Below, piece by piece: positions 10,987 through 22,310 of a stretch of DNA of 64,000 nucleotides. The notes below the pieces were generated by a model. It worked only from the letters and a program-made list of their open reading frames with translations, did not search any database and had not been told where the DNA came from. The stretch is from Sequoia sempervirens (taxonomy: Eukaryota; Streptophyta; Pinopsida; Cupressales; Cupressaceae): NCBI GenBank assembly GCA_007258455.2, contig VDFB02321286.1:103203-167202 (forward strand). Reading direction: 5' to 3'. Position numbers and translations under genes: made by a program. Within the stretch, counting starts at the first letter, position 1, and every line of letters starts with the position of its first letter.

Positions 10987-11996
10987 TAAATTCTCTTCAC
11001 TTCTCATCTTTCATTTCTTTTAAAGTTTTATGTAATCCTGTGTAAACAACGATAATTAAGACTTTTTTATTTATGTTAAAAGTGGGTAACTGACAAGACA
11101 CTTTTTGACATGTCAGTCAAGAATTTTTTTTGAAACGTATTGTAAAATATTTTTGAAGATCAATAGAATGAAGTTATAATTGGTGGTCGAATTCTAGTTT
11201 TAATTATTTATTGAAGTGAATTAATGAATGTTATCTTGTTGTCTCCAGTTTGATATTTCCTTTTTATTTAAATCAATATATCAAGGGTATATTTGGTTTA
11301 TCAAAACACATTTGTTGTAGAAAATTCATTTTGTACTACATTTTGGTGTCAAATATTTGGTAATTATGGTTAGTTTCATCACATTCAAATTCTAAATTCT
11401 AGGAAATTATAAATAGTAAATATATTGATGGTTGCTTGGATAGTGAAATTAGCTCTCTTAGAAATTAACTAAAATATCTTGTCTTGAAATATCTAGAAGG
11501 ATTATTTTAATTAAAGAGGATTTTGTGGTTATTTTTCTAACAATGATTTTACAGTGGAGCTAGCTTGCTATTTTCATTCAAGATACAAATCATGGTCAAA
11601 GTCAAGCACATACCAAGAAGATAGTACTCTACTTCAAACCCTCAACCTCACTTAGTTTAGTCTACTTACATGGGGATATTAAGGAAGTTACTAAACAATT
11701 AATATATATCATTTGTTGTTTGTGAAGGAGAATCCTGTGAGATCCAATATGACAGTGGATCAATATCAAATTTCTTTTTTGCTAATACTAAATAAGTTTA
11801 TTGTGTTGCAAAAACCAAGGCGTTATACTTTAGAACATTAGAGTTTATAGTTATGGAAGCTAATTAAGATCCTCATGCCATTCTTGATCCTTCGATTTCA
11901 TTGGCCAAAGACAAGGTATTGATTTTTTCTCTCTCCTTGTACCATTTTGAATTACAAAATTATTGCAACCTTTTAAGATGTCAGATGGGAATTCTA
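10987..11996. other. Noncoding AT-rich interval
   Basis: No open frame of note, no RNA gene, no repeat shared elsewhere in the window that I can see. It ends at the left LTR of the gypsy element. Confidence 0.5.
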
Positions 11997-13146
11997 TGTG
12001 ATCGATTTTAAGTGTGCAATAAATGTATAATTGCAGATTAAAAACAAATCAAACAAACCAATGAAACTTTAAATCAAAGCATAAAATAAAGGAAAGAAAC
12101 GCAAAATCCATTTATGCTTCAAAGACGTTTCATTGTCCTCTATCTCAAGCATTTTTGTCGATTCCAGCTTGCTCTCAAATCTTGTGCTAGCTTCAACAAA
12201 CAGTCTTCCTAGAGAACAAGATTAAAAATGATGATTGTATTCTATGATATGATATGATTAACATGCATGATTGCTAGAAATATAAGATTACAAACTGCTC
12301 TAAATACTAAAGCTGATAATGACAATGCTAGAATGCTAGAATGCAATTAAGCTCTAATGCGTGTATATTTGTAAGTAACCAATGCTTCGATTTGCAGGGG
12401 TATTTATAGAGCTTTAAAAATATTCTGATTGGCTAATGTGATCAGCAGCTGTGAAAATTCCTAGCAAATCGAACGGTCAAAGATGGATAAGACTAGAGAG
12501 AAAAATAGAAGAAAACCAAAAAGCAAGATTTGTTTCCTATTTCTGGGAAGAGATAAGATGAGATGAATTGTAAAAATCATCTTTTTGTGAGATTGAGGAA
12601 AGATTTTGAAGATAAATAATGAATTTATCAAATTCATTATTCATTTATTAGTGACATGGAAGATTTTCTTAATTAAATAAAATATTTAATTAAGATTTGA
12701 AGAATAATGGAGGATTTCATAGTTAAATAAAATATTTAATTATGATTTGAAAAGATATGAAGGATATTTAATTATTTTTTTAGAAAATGGCATGTAAATG
12801 AAATTAATTAGATAAAATATTTAATTAATTAGAAGAAAGATTTGAATAGGTGAAAAGAAATATTTAAATTTAATTAAATCAAAAGACTTAATTAAAACCA
12901 AAAGGTGATAATTAATTAAAATAAATAAAGAGTATTTATTTAATTAATCAAGGAGACATATGAATGTGAAATAATTAAATAAAGTTGATTAATTTAATCA
13001 TGGCAGAAGAATAAAGTGAATGAATAATATAATTAAATTAATTAAATTTAATCATATGTAGAGGACTTTTAGACAGATTAATTAAATAATAAATATTTAA
13101 TTAAATGCTAGGATTAATTAGACATGACCAATTTTATGCATATACA
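11997..13146 (-). repeat. 3' LTR of the gypsy element
   Basis: Runs TG...CA; on the minus strand it begins TGTATATGCATAAAATTGG and ends CTTAAAATCGATCACA. It matches 24,674-25,845 over its whole length with scattered substitutions and a few small indels. One indel of about 17 bp lies in the TTTAATTAAATAAA-rich part near 12,770. The last 500 bp on the plus strand are a monotonous mix of TTAATTAAAT motifs. Confidence 0.93.
12401..12410 (-). promoter_or_regulatory. TATA box in 3' LTR
   Basis: On the minus strand GCTCTATAAATACCCC; the counterpart in the other LTR is at 25,082-25,090. It lies roughly 750 bp into the LTR, where a U3 promoter is expected. Conserved in both LTRs. Confidence 0.6.
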
Positions 13147-13161
13147 CTTTTCCCCTCTTTG
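13147..13161 (-). promoter_or_regulatory. Polypurine tract
   Basis: On the minus strand CAAAGAGGGGAAAAG ends directly at the TG of the 3' LTR, the standard place for plus-strand DNA priming. It fixes the orientation of the element. Confidence 0.88.
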
Positions 13162-15229
13162 AAGTGATGTGTGAAATACATTGCCTCAAAGAAAATATTC
13201 CTGCTTTTGAAATTTGTTCTATTTGATTTTGCCCCTGATCGTAAATTTTTTAACTGATATGCCCCTGATTAAAAAAATAAACGTGTTTGATATTGATGAT
13301 GCCCCCTCGGGAGATAAATCATTGATGATGAGAAAATGTTGATTTGATGATATAATTCGGATGATGAGAGGGATGCAGTGATTTAGCTCCTGATAATTGA
13401 TTAAAAGATGCCCCAGATTGAAAGTAACAAAATGCCACCAAAAACCCACCTTGTTTGACCCTTAAAAGGTAAAAGGGTAAAAAGGACAAGTCATTTTCAT
13501 TGTTTGACTTTAGAAACTTTTTGCTCTGACAGTGACTTGATGAGATGGAGATTCCTTATCACAGGAATAGATTCGAGCGGGCCCGCCGGTATCCGAGGCT
13601 GGCCGCATATGGACCACCAGTGAGTTGATTCGATCCTTTTTACTTTGAAATTTTTTGTTTTTAGTGGATTTTTTATGCATTTTGGTGTGAATTTAGGTTG
13701 TCACAATCCGTTTTAGAGCATTTAGAAAATAGAATAGTGCTTATGAGGTTTCCTTTAGCGCATCTAGGGCATAATTTAGCGCTTTGAGGGTTTAGACAGA
13801 TTAGCACATTCGATAGGTGAAATAGTGCATATAGGATGCCTATCGCAAATTTGGTACATTAGCGCATATAGAAAACAGAATAGCACTTTTAGGGTTTTTG
13901 TGCATCGAGTAGATGAAATGATGCATTTGATTAGGTATTTAGCACTTTTAGGGAAATAGCGCATAGAGGAATTGATTTAGCACTTTTAGGGCATAGAATG
14001 GCGCATCCGGGGTTTTAGCGCATCCAGGGGAAATTTCAACGCATTTAGGGTTTTAGCGCTTTTAGGCTACAGATTAGCGCATCTAGAAAAAATTAGACAG
14101 AATGTTGTATGATGAAAATGATGATGTATTATTGCTTCTTTAGTCAATAGATAGATAAATTGTCTTTGTCATCATGTTGATATGGATAGAAATGATAGCA
14201 AAGCTAATAAATGATGAATTGATAACTTTGTTTCCTAAAGTAGAAAGCAAAGAGTAGATAGCTGATAACTTTGCTTTTAGAAAACAAAGAGTAGATGATT
14301 GATTTATTTTGATAAATTTTCTTTCTGTGATAGAAAACAAATAGTAGATGATGTGATTGAAAACATATTTTCATTTGTGATTGAAGTACAAATAGATGGT
14401 GATTTGATTGTTGATAAATTTGCTTTCCTGAAAAAGAAAGACAAATAGTAAATGATGATAGAGTAGATTGATTTGATATTTAGATAGATATATTTTGCAT
14501 TGATTTCATGATATGAGTCCCTGAGATAGAACACTTGATATGGTTCACGTGATATGATGCACTTGATATGAATTTGATTAATATGGGTCATTTGATATGG
14601 GTCACTGATATGTATTTGCTGAAAACTATTGTGATATGGACCAATGATTGGGTAGCTACTCATAGGATTTGATTGTTTGTTCACATGATTGGATTTTATG
14701 TCATTGTCTAGTTGTTTCGGTATAATCTGAAAGTTGAGTGCCCCTAGTATGTTTTCCCCCAGTATCGACACAACTTGCTAAAATGGATATATACAATAAT
14801 CAAGCCATGGTAAGACATTATCGCTCTAGGAAAATGATGGAAAAATGATGTGATTATGGTTCTAAGATGATGGAATGAAAGTTGAGAAGCTAAGTGCAGA
14901 ACATGATCTAATAGATGGAGAGCTACAAACAACATTTGTTTGTTAGATTTACACTATTTGTTATTATTGAATTTTTCTAATTTCTTTTTTATTTTTTTGT
15001 ATTTTTATTGTCAATAGACTGTCTATTGCCAGGTTTTCACCCTATGACAATTTTTTTTTCTAGGACTTTTTATGTTATTTTTGTGTTTTTTTCAGGACTT
15101 TTTCTATTGTTTTTGTGTTTTTTTTAGGACTTTTTATGGATGATAATAATTGTTTCAGACATAATACTTTTTTAGGTGTATGTTGTTGATGGGTTCATCA
15201 AACAGGCCCCCTTCTGGTGTTGACAGCTT
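13162..15229. other. Trailer region of the gypsy element with short repeats
   Basis: Noncoding, between integrase and the PPT. At 13,690-14,095 a degenerate motif of the type TTTAGCGCATCTAGGG recurs about fifteen times. At 14,210-14,455 a unit of about 55-60 bp containing TTTGCTTTC...GAAAGCAAA recurs about four times. At 14,520-14,640 the phrase TGATATGGGTCA recurs. At 15,055-15,140 a block beginning AGGACTTTTT is repeated three times. No envelope-like gene could be supported. Confidence 0.7.
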
Positions 15230-16488
15230 GTATGCTTCTGAACTGTATACTGCTATGACCACGTAAGGACCCAACCAATTTGGTTCAAAATTTCCTTTCT
15301 TCTCTTTGTCTTGCTAATTTCGTGGGGCTCCTTCAAAACAAGATCACCAACCTGAAAGATACGTGGCTTGACTCTATGATTATAGCTGTGAGACATCATC
15401 TATTGATATGCTTTCAAATGATCAGCTACTCGTTGTCTCTTCTCATCAAGGAGTTCCAGCTCTTGCAATCGAGAAACTCTATAGTCATCATTTGTTGTGA
15501 GACCCTTCAATGATACCCTGAGTGATGGAATCTCAACCTATAGTGACAAAATAGCTTCTTCTCCATAGACAAGAGCATACGGTGCTACTCCTATTGGCGT
15601 TTGAATGCTAATTCTGTAAGCCCATAATGTGGAATTGAGTTGAGTGTGTCAATATTTCCTTGCATCATTCATAGTCTTCTTCAATATTTTCAGTATTGTT
15701 TTGTTTGAGGCCTCTGCTTGGCCATTCCCTTGTGGATAATAAGGTGTTTAATATCTATGTTGGATATGGAATCTTTCACAAAGTTCATCAACATCCTGAT
15801 TCTTAAATGGTCATCCATTATCTGTCATAATGGAGTTGGGAATGCCATACCAACAAATGAGATAGTTGAGAATGAACAATGAAATTTATTTGTCGCTAAC
15901 CTTAGTGAGAGGTACTTCCTCAATCCACTTGGTAAATTACTCTATCACTGTGATGATAAACTTGTGTTCGTTCGATGATGAGGGATGAATCTTGCCAACT
16001 AGATCTAACCCCCATTAAGAGAATGGCCAAGTTGGCATGAACGATTGAAGTTCTTGTGCAGGAGCATGAATGATATTTCCATGAATTTGACATTTAGAGC
16101 ACTTTTTCACAAAAGTGAATGATTCCCTCTCCATAGTTAGCCAATATTAACCCATTTTAATCAATTTTTTGGATAAGGTCAGTCCACTTGAATGAGTACC
16201 ACAAATGCCACCATGAACTTCTTGTAAAGCCTTGTCAGATTTGTCACATTCAAGACATCAAAGTAAACTACCATCAAGACTGTGGTGGTAGAGGGTGTCA
16301 GCAATAAGAGTATAGCGAGAGGATTCGTGAATAAAGTTGCGCTTTTGGTTATGAGATAAGTCAAGTGGTAAGATGCAATATTTTAGATAGGAATAAATCT
16401 TTCCATACCAAGGTGACTCAGATCCTACTAAGTGGAAACTTATTTGGCTTTCAGGTGTGTCATAAGCAGGTGTAAATGATTGTTCCAC
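15230..16488 (-). pseudogene. Integrase of the gypsy element
   Basis: Reading leftward: a zinc-binding head with an H-x-H...C-x-x-C arrangement (GICGTHSSG, KKCSKCQIHGN). The DDE core follows, with acids in GLDLVGKIHPSS, SIMTDNG and [15 protein letters not shown]-terminal segment contains RVKPRIFQVGDLVL, typical of the gypsy integrase tail. Roughly eight stops or frameshifts interrupt it, for example near 16,150, 15,880 and 15,530. The enzyme would insert element DNA in the nucleus; this copy cannot. Confidence 0.88.
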
Positions 16489-16506
16489 CAGAAATTCATA
16501 GTGAGC

Positions 16507-17160
16507 CTAATTTTCTAGGAGTTGCAATAATGATGCGATCATGGCCATGACATCAGCTGCCTTGTTATCAAGTCTTGGAATCTGTATGAACCTAATATCT
16601 ATGAAGTATTTCTTGAAATCATCAACCATTTTCTTATATGGCAACAGTTTGTCATCTTTGGTCTGATAATCATCATTGATCTGATTAATGACTAATTGTG
16701 AATCACCATAAACTTGTAGTTTGGTGATCCTCCATTCCAATGCGATCTTGAGCCCAGTGATTAAAGCTTCATATTCGAATATGTTGTTGGTGCATGGAAA
16801 CATTAGCCTATATGACCAAGGAATGGTATGTCCTTGAGGGGTGACAAAGAGTATGCCTGCCCCCGATCTGTGTTGAGTAAAAGAACCATCAAAATATAAT
16901 GACCATGGTTGTTTGGATTCTGCAGTAAAGATATCAGCATCTGGAAATTCAATGTGCATGGGATGCTCTGCTTGTAGTGGTGCTTTAGCCAGTTGATCAG
17001 CGATAACTTGTCCTTTGATTGCTTTGCGATCAACATAATGGATGTCAAACTTGCTCAGGATCATAACCCATTTTGCTAACCTTCTTGTCAATGTAGCCTT
17101 GCTTAGCAGATACTTGAGTGGATCAATCTTTGCAACAAGATTGATTGTATGAGTTAACAT
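16507..17160 (-). CDS. End of RNase H plus second RNase H domain, open 217 codons
   Basis: The longest open frame in the element. The first 70 residues finish the classical Ty3 RNase H (LTRRLAKWVMILSKFDIHYV, then VIADQLA). The second part is a separate RNase H with LYFDGSF, GAGILFVTPQG, FEYEALITGLKIALEW and VYGDSQLVINQI. It ends with LDNKAADVMA, giving the D, E, D and terminal D acids of a ribonuclease H fold. A second, non-degenerate RNase H of this kind is specific to the Tat lineage. Every listed acid is still present. It remains a fragment of a broken polyprotein. Confidence 0.88.
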   Translation of the reverse strand: MLTHTINLVAKIDPLKYLLSKATLTRRLAKWVMILSKFDIHYVDRKAIKGQVIADQLAKAPLQAEHPMHIEFPDADIFTAESKQPWSLYFDGSFTQHRSGAGILFVTPQGHTIPWSYRLMFPCTNNIFEYEALITGLKIALEWRITKLQVYGDSQLVINQINDDYQTKDDKLLPYKKMVDDFKKYFIDIRFIQIPRLDNKAADVMAMIASLLQLLEN

Positions 17161-17600
17161 GTAGTTTCAAAAATTTTGTGAGGCAAAGATTACTGCTAGA
17201 CAAGATTTCTCGATGAATGTATAGTTAAGTTCATGACCTGTTAGCATTCAACTGATGTAATAAATTGCATGTTCCTTCCCTATAGAGTCTTCTTGTGCTA
17301 ATAATGCCCCCAAAGATGTCTCTGTTGCGACAATATATGAGATTAGAGGTTTGTACAGATTTGGCAGTACTAGAACTGGTGGGTTCATTAGGTATTTCTT
17401 TATTTTTTGAAAGGCCATTTCACACTTATCATCCCATTTGAAAGGAACATTCTTATGCAGTAGATGTGTGAAAGGGAGACTCTTATCTCCCAACTATAAA
17501 ATGAACCTTCGTATAGATTGAATTCATCCTTGTAATGATCTCAACTGACTGATATTCCATGGTGGAGGCATCTCCATGATTTCTTGTACCTTGGTAGGAT
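17161..17600 (-). pseudogene. First RNase H domain of the gypsy element
   Basis: Contains FKWDDKCEMAFQKIKKYL, PPVLVLP and LGALLAQED, matching the Ty3 RT/RNase H connection F-x-W-x-x-x-C-x-x-A-F-x-x-I-K-x-x-L...P-V-L...L-G-A-x-L-x-Q. The catalytic D normally in the YxDAS stretch appears as IVATETS, so the first acid is replaced. This fits a connection-like, inactive domain or simple decay. A frameshift follows near 17,165. Confidence 0.82.
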
Positions 17601-18400
17601 CTACTTCAATTTCTTTTGCAGATACTATGTATCCCAAGAGCTTTCCATATGTGACCCCAAAACGCATTTCTTGGGGTTAAGGTGAACTTTGAACTTTTCC
17701 AACCTTGCAAATATTTTGGATAACACTTCAAGATAGCCTTCTTTTGTGTATGACTTTTCCAATATATCATCGACATAATCTTCCATAAATGTGTGCATCA
17801 TGTCATGAAAAATTGTAGTCATAGCTTTTTGGTAAGTAGCCCGGGCATTTTTTAGACCAAAAGGCATGACGTTCTAGCAGTAAGTCCCCCATGGACATGT
17901 AAACGTTGTTTTGTCCTAGTCTTCAGGTGCAATCTTGATTTGGTTGTAACCAGAAAAACCATCCATCAATGAATACATGGCATGGCCAGCTGTCAGATCA
18001 ACTATAGTATCGATGCTTGGAAGCGGGAAGTCATCCTTACGACATGCTTTATTAAGATCTCTGAAATTTATGCACACTCTGACACTTTTATTAGGCTTGG
18101 ACACAAGAACAATATTGGAGATCCATTCTACATAGTTGATTGATCTTATGAATCCCACGTCAAGGAGTTTTCGAAGTTCTTCCTTAACTAGTAGTGCAAC
18201 ATGAGGATGCATCTTTCTAAGTTTTTTTTCACAGGTTTAACTCCTAGTTTGATGGTCAAGTGATGCATTATGAGATCAGGATCAAGACCTAGCATGTCTA
18301 TATAAGACCAGGCAAAGTTGACATGATTTGCTCTGAGAAATTCCATGAACTCAATTACTTCTTTATCTATCATTGATGCAACTAACTATAGGATCCTTGG
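17601..18400 (-). pseudogene. Reverse transcriptase of the gypsy element
   Basis: Palm and finger motifs in order: VKEELRKLLDVGFIR, SNIVLVSKPN, VRVCINFRDLNKAC, DFPLPSIDTIVD, YSLMDGFSGYNQI, MPFGLKNARATYQ and the catalytic box YVDDIL. In the family the second motif reads F-R-D-L-N-x-A-x-P-K-D-x-F-P-L-P. Here K-x-P-K is KACRK. Frameshifts near 18,200, 17,890 and 17,625 break it. It would copy the element RNA into DNA in the cytoplasmic particle. Confidence 0.92.
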
Positions 18401-18539
18401 TTTTTCTGTAGTTTCAAGATTAACTTCTTTTGTAGGCTCAATCAAGACAGGTGATCACTCATGATAATGCTCTAAGAGAGTGTTAAGTATCCCATTATCT
18501 GGTGCCTTAAAAAGGTTTTCACCATCTGATACACTCTTT

Positions 18540-19025
18540 GTTTTATCTTTTGTTTGATCTAACACTGTCAAATTCTAGTTTTCACCATTAGATCTTTCTT
18601 TTTATTTTATTTTTGCAGCTAGGAGACTTGACACTCTCCTGATTAAAGACTCTATGCCAAAAATTGCTAGTGGAACAATCATTTGTGTCATCTGTGAAAA
18701 TGAAGTTTACGATAGATTCATCGATTGAAAACATAGGTATATCAAATATAGGTTCGGATAGATCCCAGTTAATGAGATCAGGATGGACTAAAGGTAGCAG
18801 ATCATTGGGTTGCATGAAATCGGCTATGGTTATGGTCATAACGGAGTTTTTTGTAGGATTTGAGGTATGAGGAAGATCAAATATGATATTGTTCTCACGA
18901 TAGTCTTGTTCGATTAAACCCAACTTGGTATCACTAGAATCATAGTCACCTTGTAGTTCAGATCCTTGCAGTTGGGACCCTGACCCTTCACCTTCAATTA
19001 GAGTTGGGGTGTACTTGTGTACCAC
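18540..19025 (-). pseudogene. Protease-RT spacer of the gypsy polyprotein
   Basis: An open block of 145 codons, polar and acidic, with no catalytic motif (for example LGLIEQDYRENNIIFDLP). It lies between the G-patch-like segment and RT, where Tat elements carry a poorly conserved spacer. No function is assigned. Confidence 0.55.
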
Positions 19026-19202
19026 ATTGACCCTTTTGTCCCTCCAGAACTCATCATTGTAGATGGTGTCTCATTCCTATTCACCATAATCTGTGTTGGA
19101 GTTATTATCCATGAAATTTTTAATTGCTATCAAATAGGGTTTCCTTGTATCAAACCCTTCTTGCAATGTGAGGACAGTATCATGCAACTACTTGGATGCT
19201 CT

Positions 19203-19442
19203 TTATTTTGAGTTAGTATCATATCCTAGTCTTGTTTTATCTTTTGCAACAAGTCTTGGAAAGTGAATAGGCTCAACTACTCCTTTTCTTTTTCTAATAG
19301 GACCATTACCATCATAACCCATCTTTTGCATGATTGAATATCCTTTACCATATTGATCAGTAGGTAGTTTGACATTAAGAACTATTTCATCTTCATCTTT
19401 ATAGAGCCAACTTAGAACTTCTTTATCCTCAGAATCTTCCAT
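19203..19442 (-). pseudogene. G-patch-like segment of the gypsy polyprotein
   Basis: YGKGYSIMQKMGYDGNGPIR and a following basic stretch match the G-patch pattern (G-x-G-x-x-x-M-x-x-M-G-Y-x-x-G-x-G-L-G), with the last L-G lost. G-patch domains bind RNA or helicases and occur after the protease in some plant gypsy elements. Single block of 79 codons ending at a stop. Confidence 0.6.
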
Positions 19443-19750
19443 GGGGAATTTTTCTTTGATAAATCATCCATTAAACTTAGTATTTGGCTCTGTTGGTGGT
19501 TGCGTTGATGTTGATGCTACAAATATTTATTGTTGTGCAATAGAAGGTTGTCCATGTGACCAAGGTGATATAGGTAGATTAGAAAGATAGAGAGAGTACT
19601 CCCCTACTCCATTCTCCTTGAACCATAGTTTCTTGTCAAATATTTTGGTTAACTAAGTGATTGTGTATCAACTTTGAGAGAAGTACTAGCAGGAGCTTCT
19701 CAATTATTGGGAACCAAAGTGTCTTGACTAGCTTTGATGTTGGCACAAGT

Positions 19751-20585
19751 CTAACTGTTTGAATTATTAGCTGGTATTGTGATATCATGTTCATCATAAG
19801 GAAACTTAAGACATTGATGATATGTGGATAGGATAGCTTGCATTTCATGGATCCAAGGATGACCTAACAAGATATTGTATGCAAGATCATGGTCTAACAC
19901 TTGATAGAAAGTATTCTTGATAATAGGTCCCACTCTGATTGGCAGCATGATTAAACCCTTGGATTCTCTTTCCTCATCATCGTAGGCTTTAATAGTAATC
20001 TTTGGGATCAATGGAGTCCTCAGAAAATCCTAAAGCCTGAACTAACTTCATGGTACATATGTTCAAACCAGCACCTCCATCTATTAGGATGTGTCTGACA
20101 CGGAACTTGTGGATCATGACTTCTAAGTATAGTGATGAATTATGTGGATGTGTCATGGAAACATCATTGTTTTTGGAGAATGAGAGGCATGTGGGTGAGG
20201 AAAAGTGTCCCACCATGGCTTGAAATCGGTCCACATCCAGATTGGTGGATACAGTTGCTTCAACGAGGGCCTTTTCTAGAATTTCCTTGTGTGCTAGGGA
20301 AATCTTTAGGAGTTCTAAGATAGAAATTTGAGCAAGAGTTTTCTGAAGTTGATAGACTAATTCATATTGATGTTGAGGCAGAGGCACAGTGGATTTTGAA
20401 GAAGCACCCTTTAAGACAACTTTAGATTGTGCCCTTGTTGTTGTGTTAACTTCTCTATATTCCATCTTTTCCTTAACTTTTATAACATTGACCCACTCGT
20501 CATTAGTGTAGATATGATTGATTATATGATCATTGATATGATTCATACTTTTTCTAGAAGACTCACCCTTTTGATAGTTGGGCAA
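19751..20585 (-). pseudogene. Aspartic protease of the gypsy element
   Basis: The active-site loop is HILIDGGAGLNICTM (about 20,075), matching V-L-V-D-G-G-S-x-L-N in Tat and other gypsy proteases. It is preceded by SLYLEVMIHKFRVR. After a frameshift follow ITIKAYDDEERESKG, LPIRVGP, FYQVLDHDLAYNILLGHPWI; the ILLGHPW motif is the conserved flap-distal I-L-G-R-P-W. It would cut the Gag-Pol polyprotein. Confidence 0.88.
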
Positions 20586-20599
20586 AGGGTTGTGAAATG

Positions 20600-22310
20600 C
20601 TTGGTGGTCTTCATTTGATTGTTGGTGTCCTTCTATTGTGATGGTGCCATTTTTTATTCAGTCTTGGACTTTATTTTTTAGGGCTTGACAATTATTCGTG
20701 TGATGGCCCTTGCACCAATGATAATCACAATAGTATGAATCATTCCATGATGGGGGCTTCACATTGGGTTCAAAGTTGCATTGAGGTGGCAAAGTAAGAA
20801 CATTTTTAGCCATCAATTCTTTGAATGCAGATTCTAAGGATTGACCCAATGGAGTAAAAGTTCTTCTACTAGAGAAGAATGAAGATCGTTGTGGATTTGT
20901 GTTCAATGCATTGCCTAAGGCATTTTTGTTGTTACCATTTCCACGGTAACCTTGATTGTTGGTATTCCCTTGATTGGGAGTAAAAGTTTGATTCACGTTA
21001 TTCCTCGAGGGAGGAGGATTGCTTCCCTAATTTGTGACCAAGTTGACATTTTTATAGTTATTGTTGCAAGGATTACTTGAAGCAACAAGAACAAATGGCT
21101 TGGTCAAGACATGATTTGCATCTACAACACCAGCATTCACCACATTTTTGTTGCGAATCCAAAAATTAGATTTTTCATTGTGGTGATTTGACGAGCTGGG
21201 ATTGTCCTTATTAATTTTTATTATCCCTCTCTAGACCAAGGAACTTTCAATGGTGATGGAATTTTCAATCAATTTTTGAAAAGAGGGAGGACAATGAAGA
21301 TTAAGACGATAGCTCATCTCTTGATCCAGGCTATTTATGAAAGTGTTGATCTTTTCCTATTCAGGAACATGACGTGGATATCTAGCGAACAATCTTCTCC
21401 ATCTTTGAAGAAATGTAATAAATGGTTCACCAAGTTTTTGTTTAGCCTTGTGGAGATCAATCATGGTTATTTGGTGTTGTATATTGTAGGAATATTGTGA
21501 TATGAATTCGTTAAACAATTCCTCAAATGTCTTGATTGGCAATGTGATTTTCGATACCCATTCCATAGATTGGCCTCCCAGACTTCTAGGAAACAAATGC
21601 ATCAAGTATGTGTCCTCATGGGAAAACTCTAAATTCATATTTCGGAAGTCTTTGATATGATCAATTGGATCCAATTTCCCATTATAATGATCAAACTTTG
21701 GGATTTCATAATGTTTGGGAAATGGAATCATGTTGAGACGTCAGTCAAAAGGATAACGACATATGTCATCAAGAGAATATGTCTTCATTGTGGTTCCTCC
21801 TTGCATGTCTTTAATTTGTTCTTGAAGTGCCTTAACCTATTGAGTCAAGGCACTAATATCAAAAAAATGTGTTTCATCAAGACTTTTCTTTAAGTTCTTA
21901 GTATCAAAATCATGAGGCAATTTAGCTCCTTTGTCAACCAAATACAAGAAATATTTATCTTTGTTGCGCTCTAAGATATTTTATAAGGCTTTGTGAAATT
22001 TTGGATCTTGCTCAGCCTCTCTAAGGTGATGTTCTTCATCGCATTCATCATCACTATCTACATGAGTTCTGCTCATATCTCTGTTAAATGGGAATGGATT
22101 TTTTTCTCTTTCACCCATGTTGTCATTAAAGAGGGGATTTTGACTCACACTATAAATGGGGTTGCTACTCTCACCTTCTTCTTGAGTTATTCAGGTATGT
22201 TCTTCTTGTTGAATATCCTCTCTCAGCTTATTGTATTGAGATCTTGTAAAAATAGGCATATGATTTTGAAATTTTCTTCTAGACTTAGATGACAATTTGT
22301 TAAGTGCAAA
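20600..22310 (-). pseudogene. Gag of the gypsy element
   Basis: The capsid part at 21,731-21,357 reads IPKFDHYNGKLDPIDHIKDF, LFPRSLGGQSMEWV and FITFLQRWRRLFA, a typical plant retrotrans_gag. The C-terminal nucleocapsid-like part near 20,735-20,660 has YCDYHWCKGHHTNNCQALK, the C-x-x-H-x-x-x-G-H-x-T-x-x-C variant used by Tat elements. The N-terminal end near 22,290 is polar and acidic (THVDSDDECDEEHH). Stops near 21,985, 21,837, 21,745 and 21,010 break it. Confidence 0.88.

Noticed and set aside
14140..14771. Minus-strand open frames between integrase and the 3' LTR as a possible envelope-like gene.
   Set aside because: No signal peptide, membrane segment or family motif, and the region is made of short tandem repeats.
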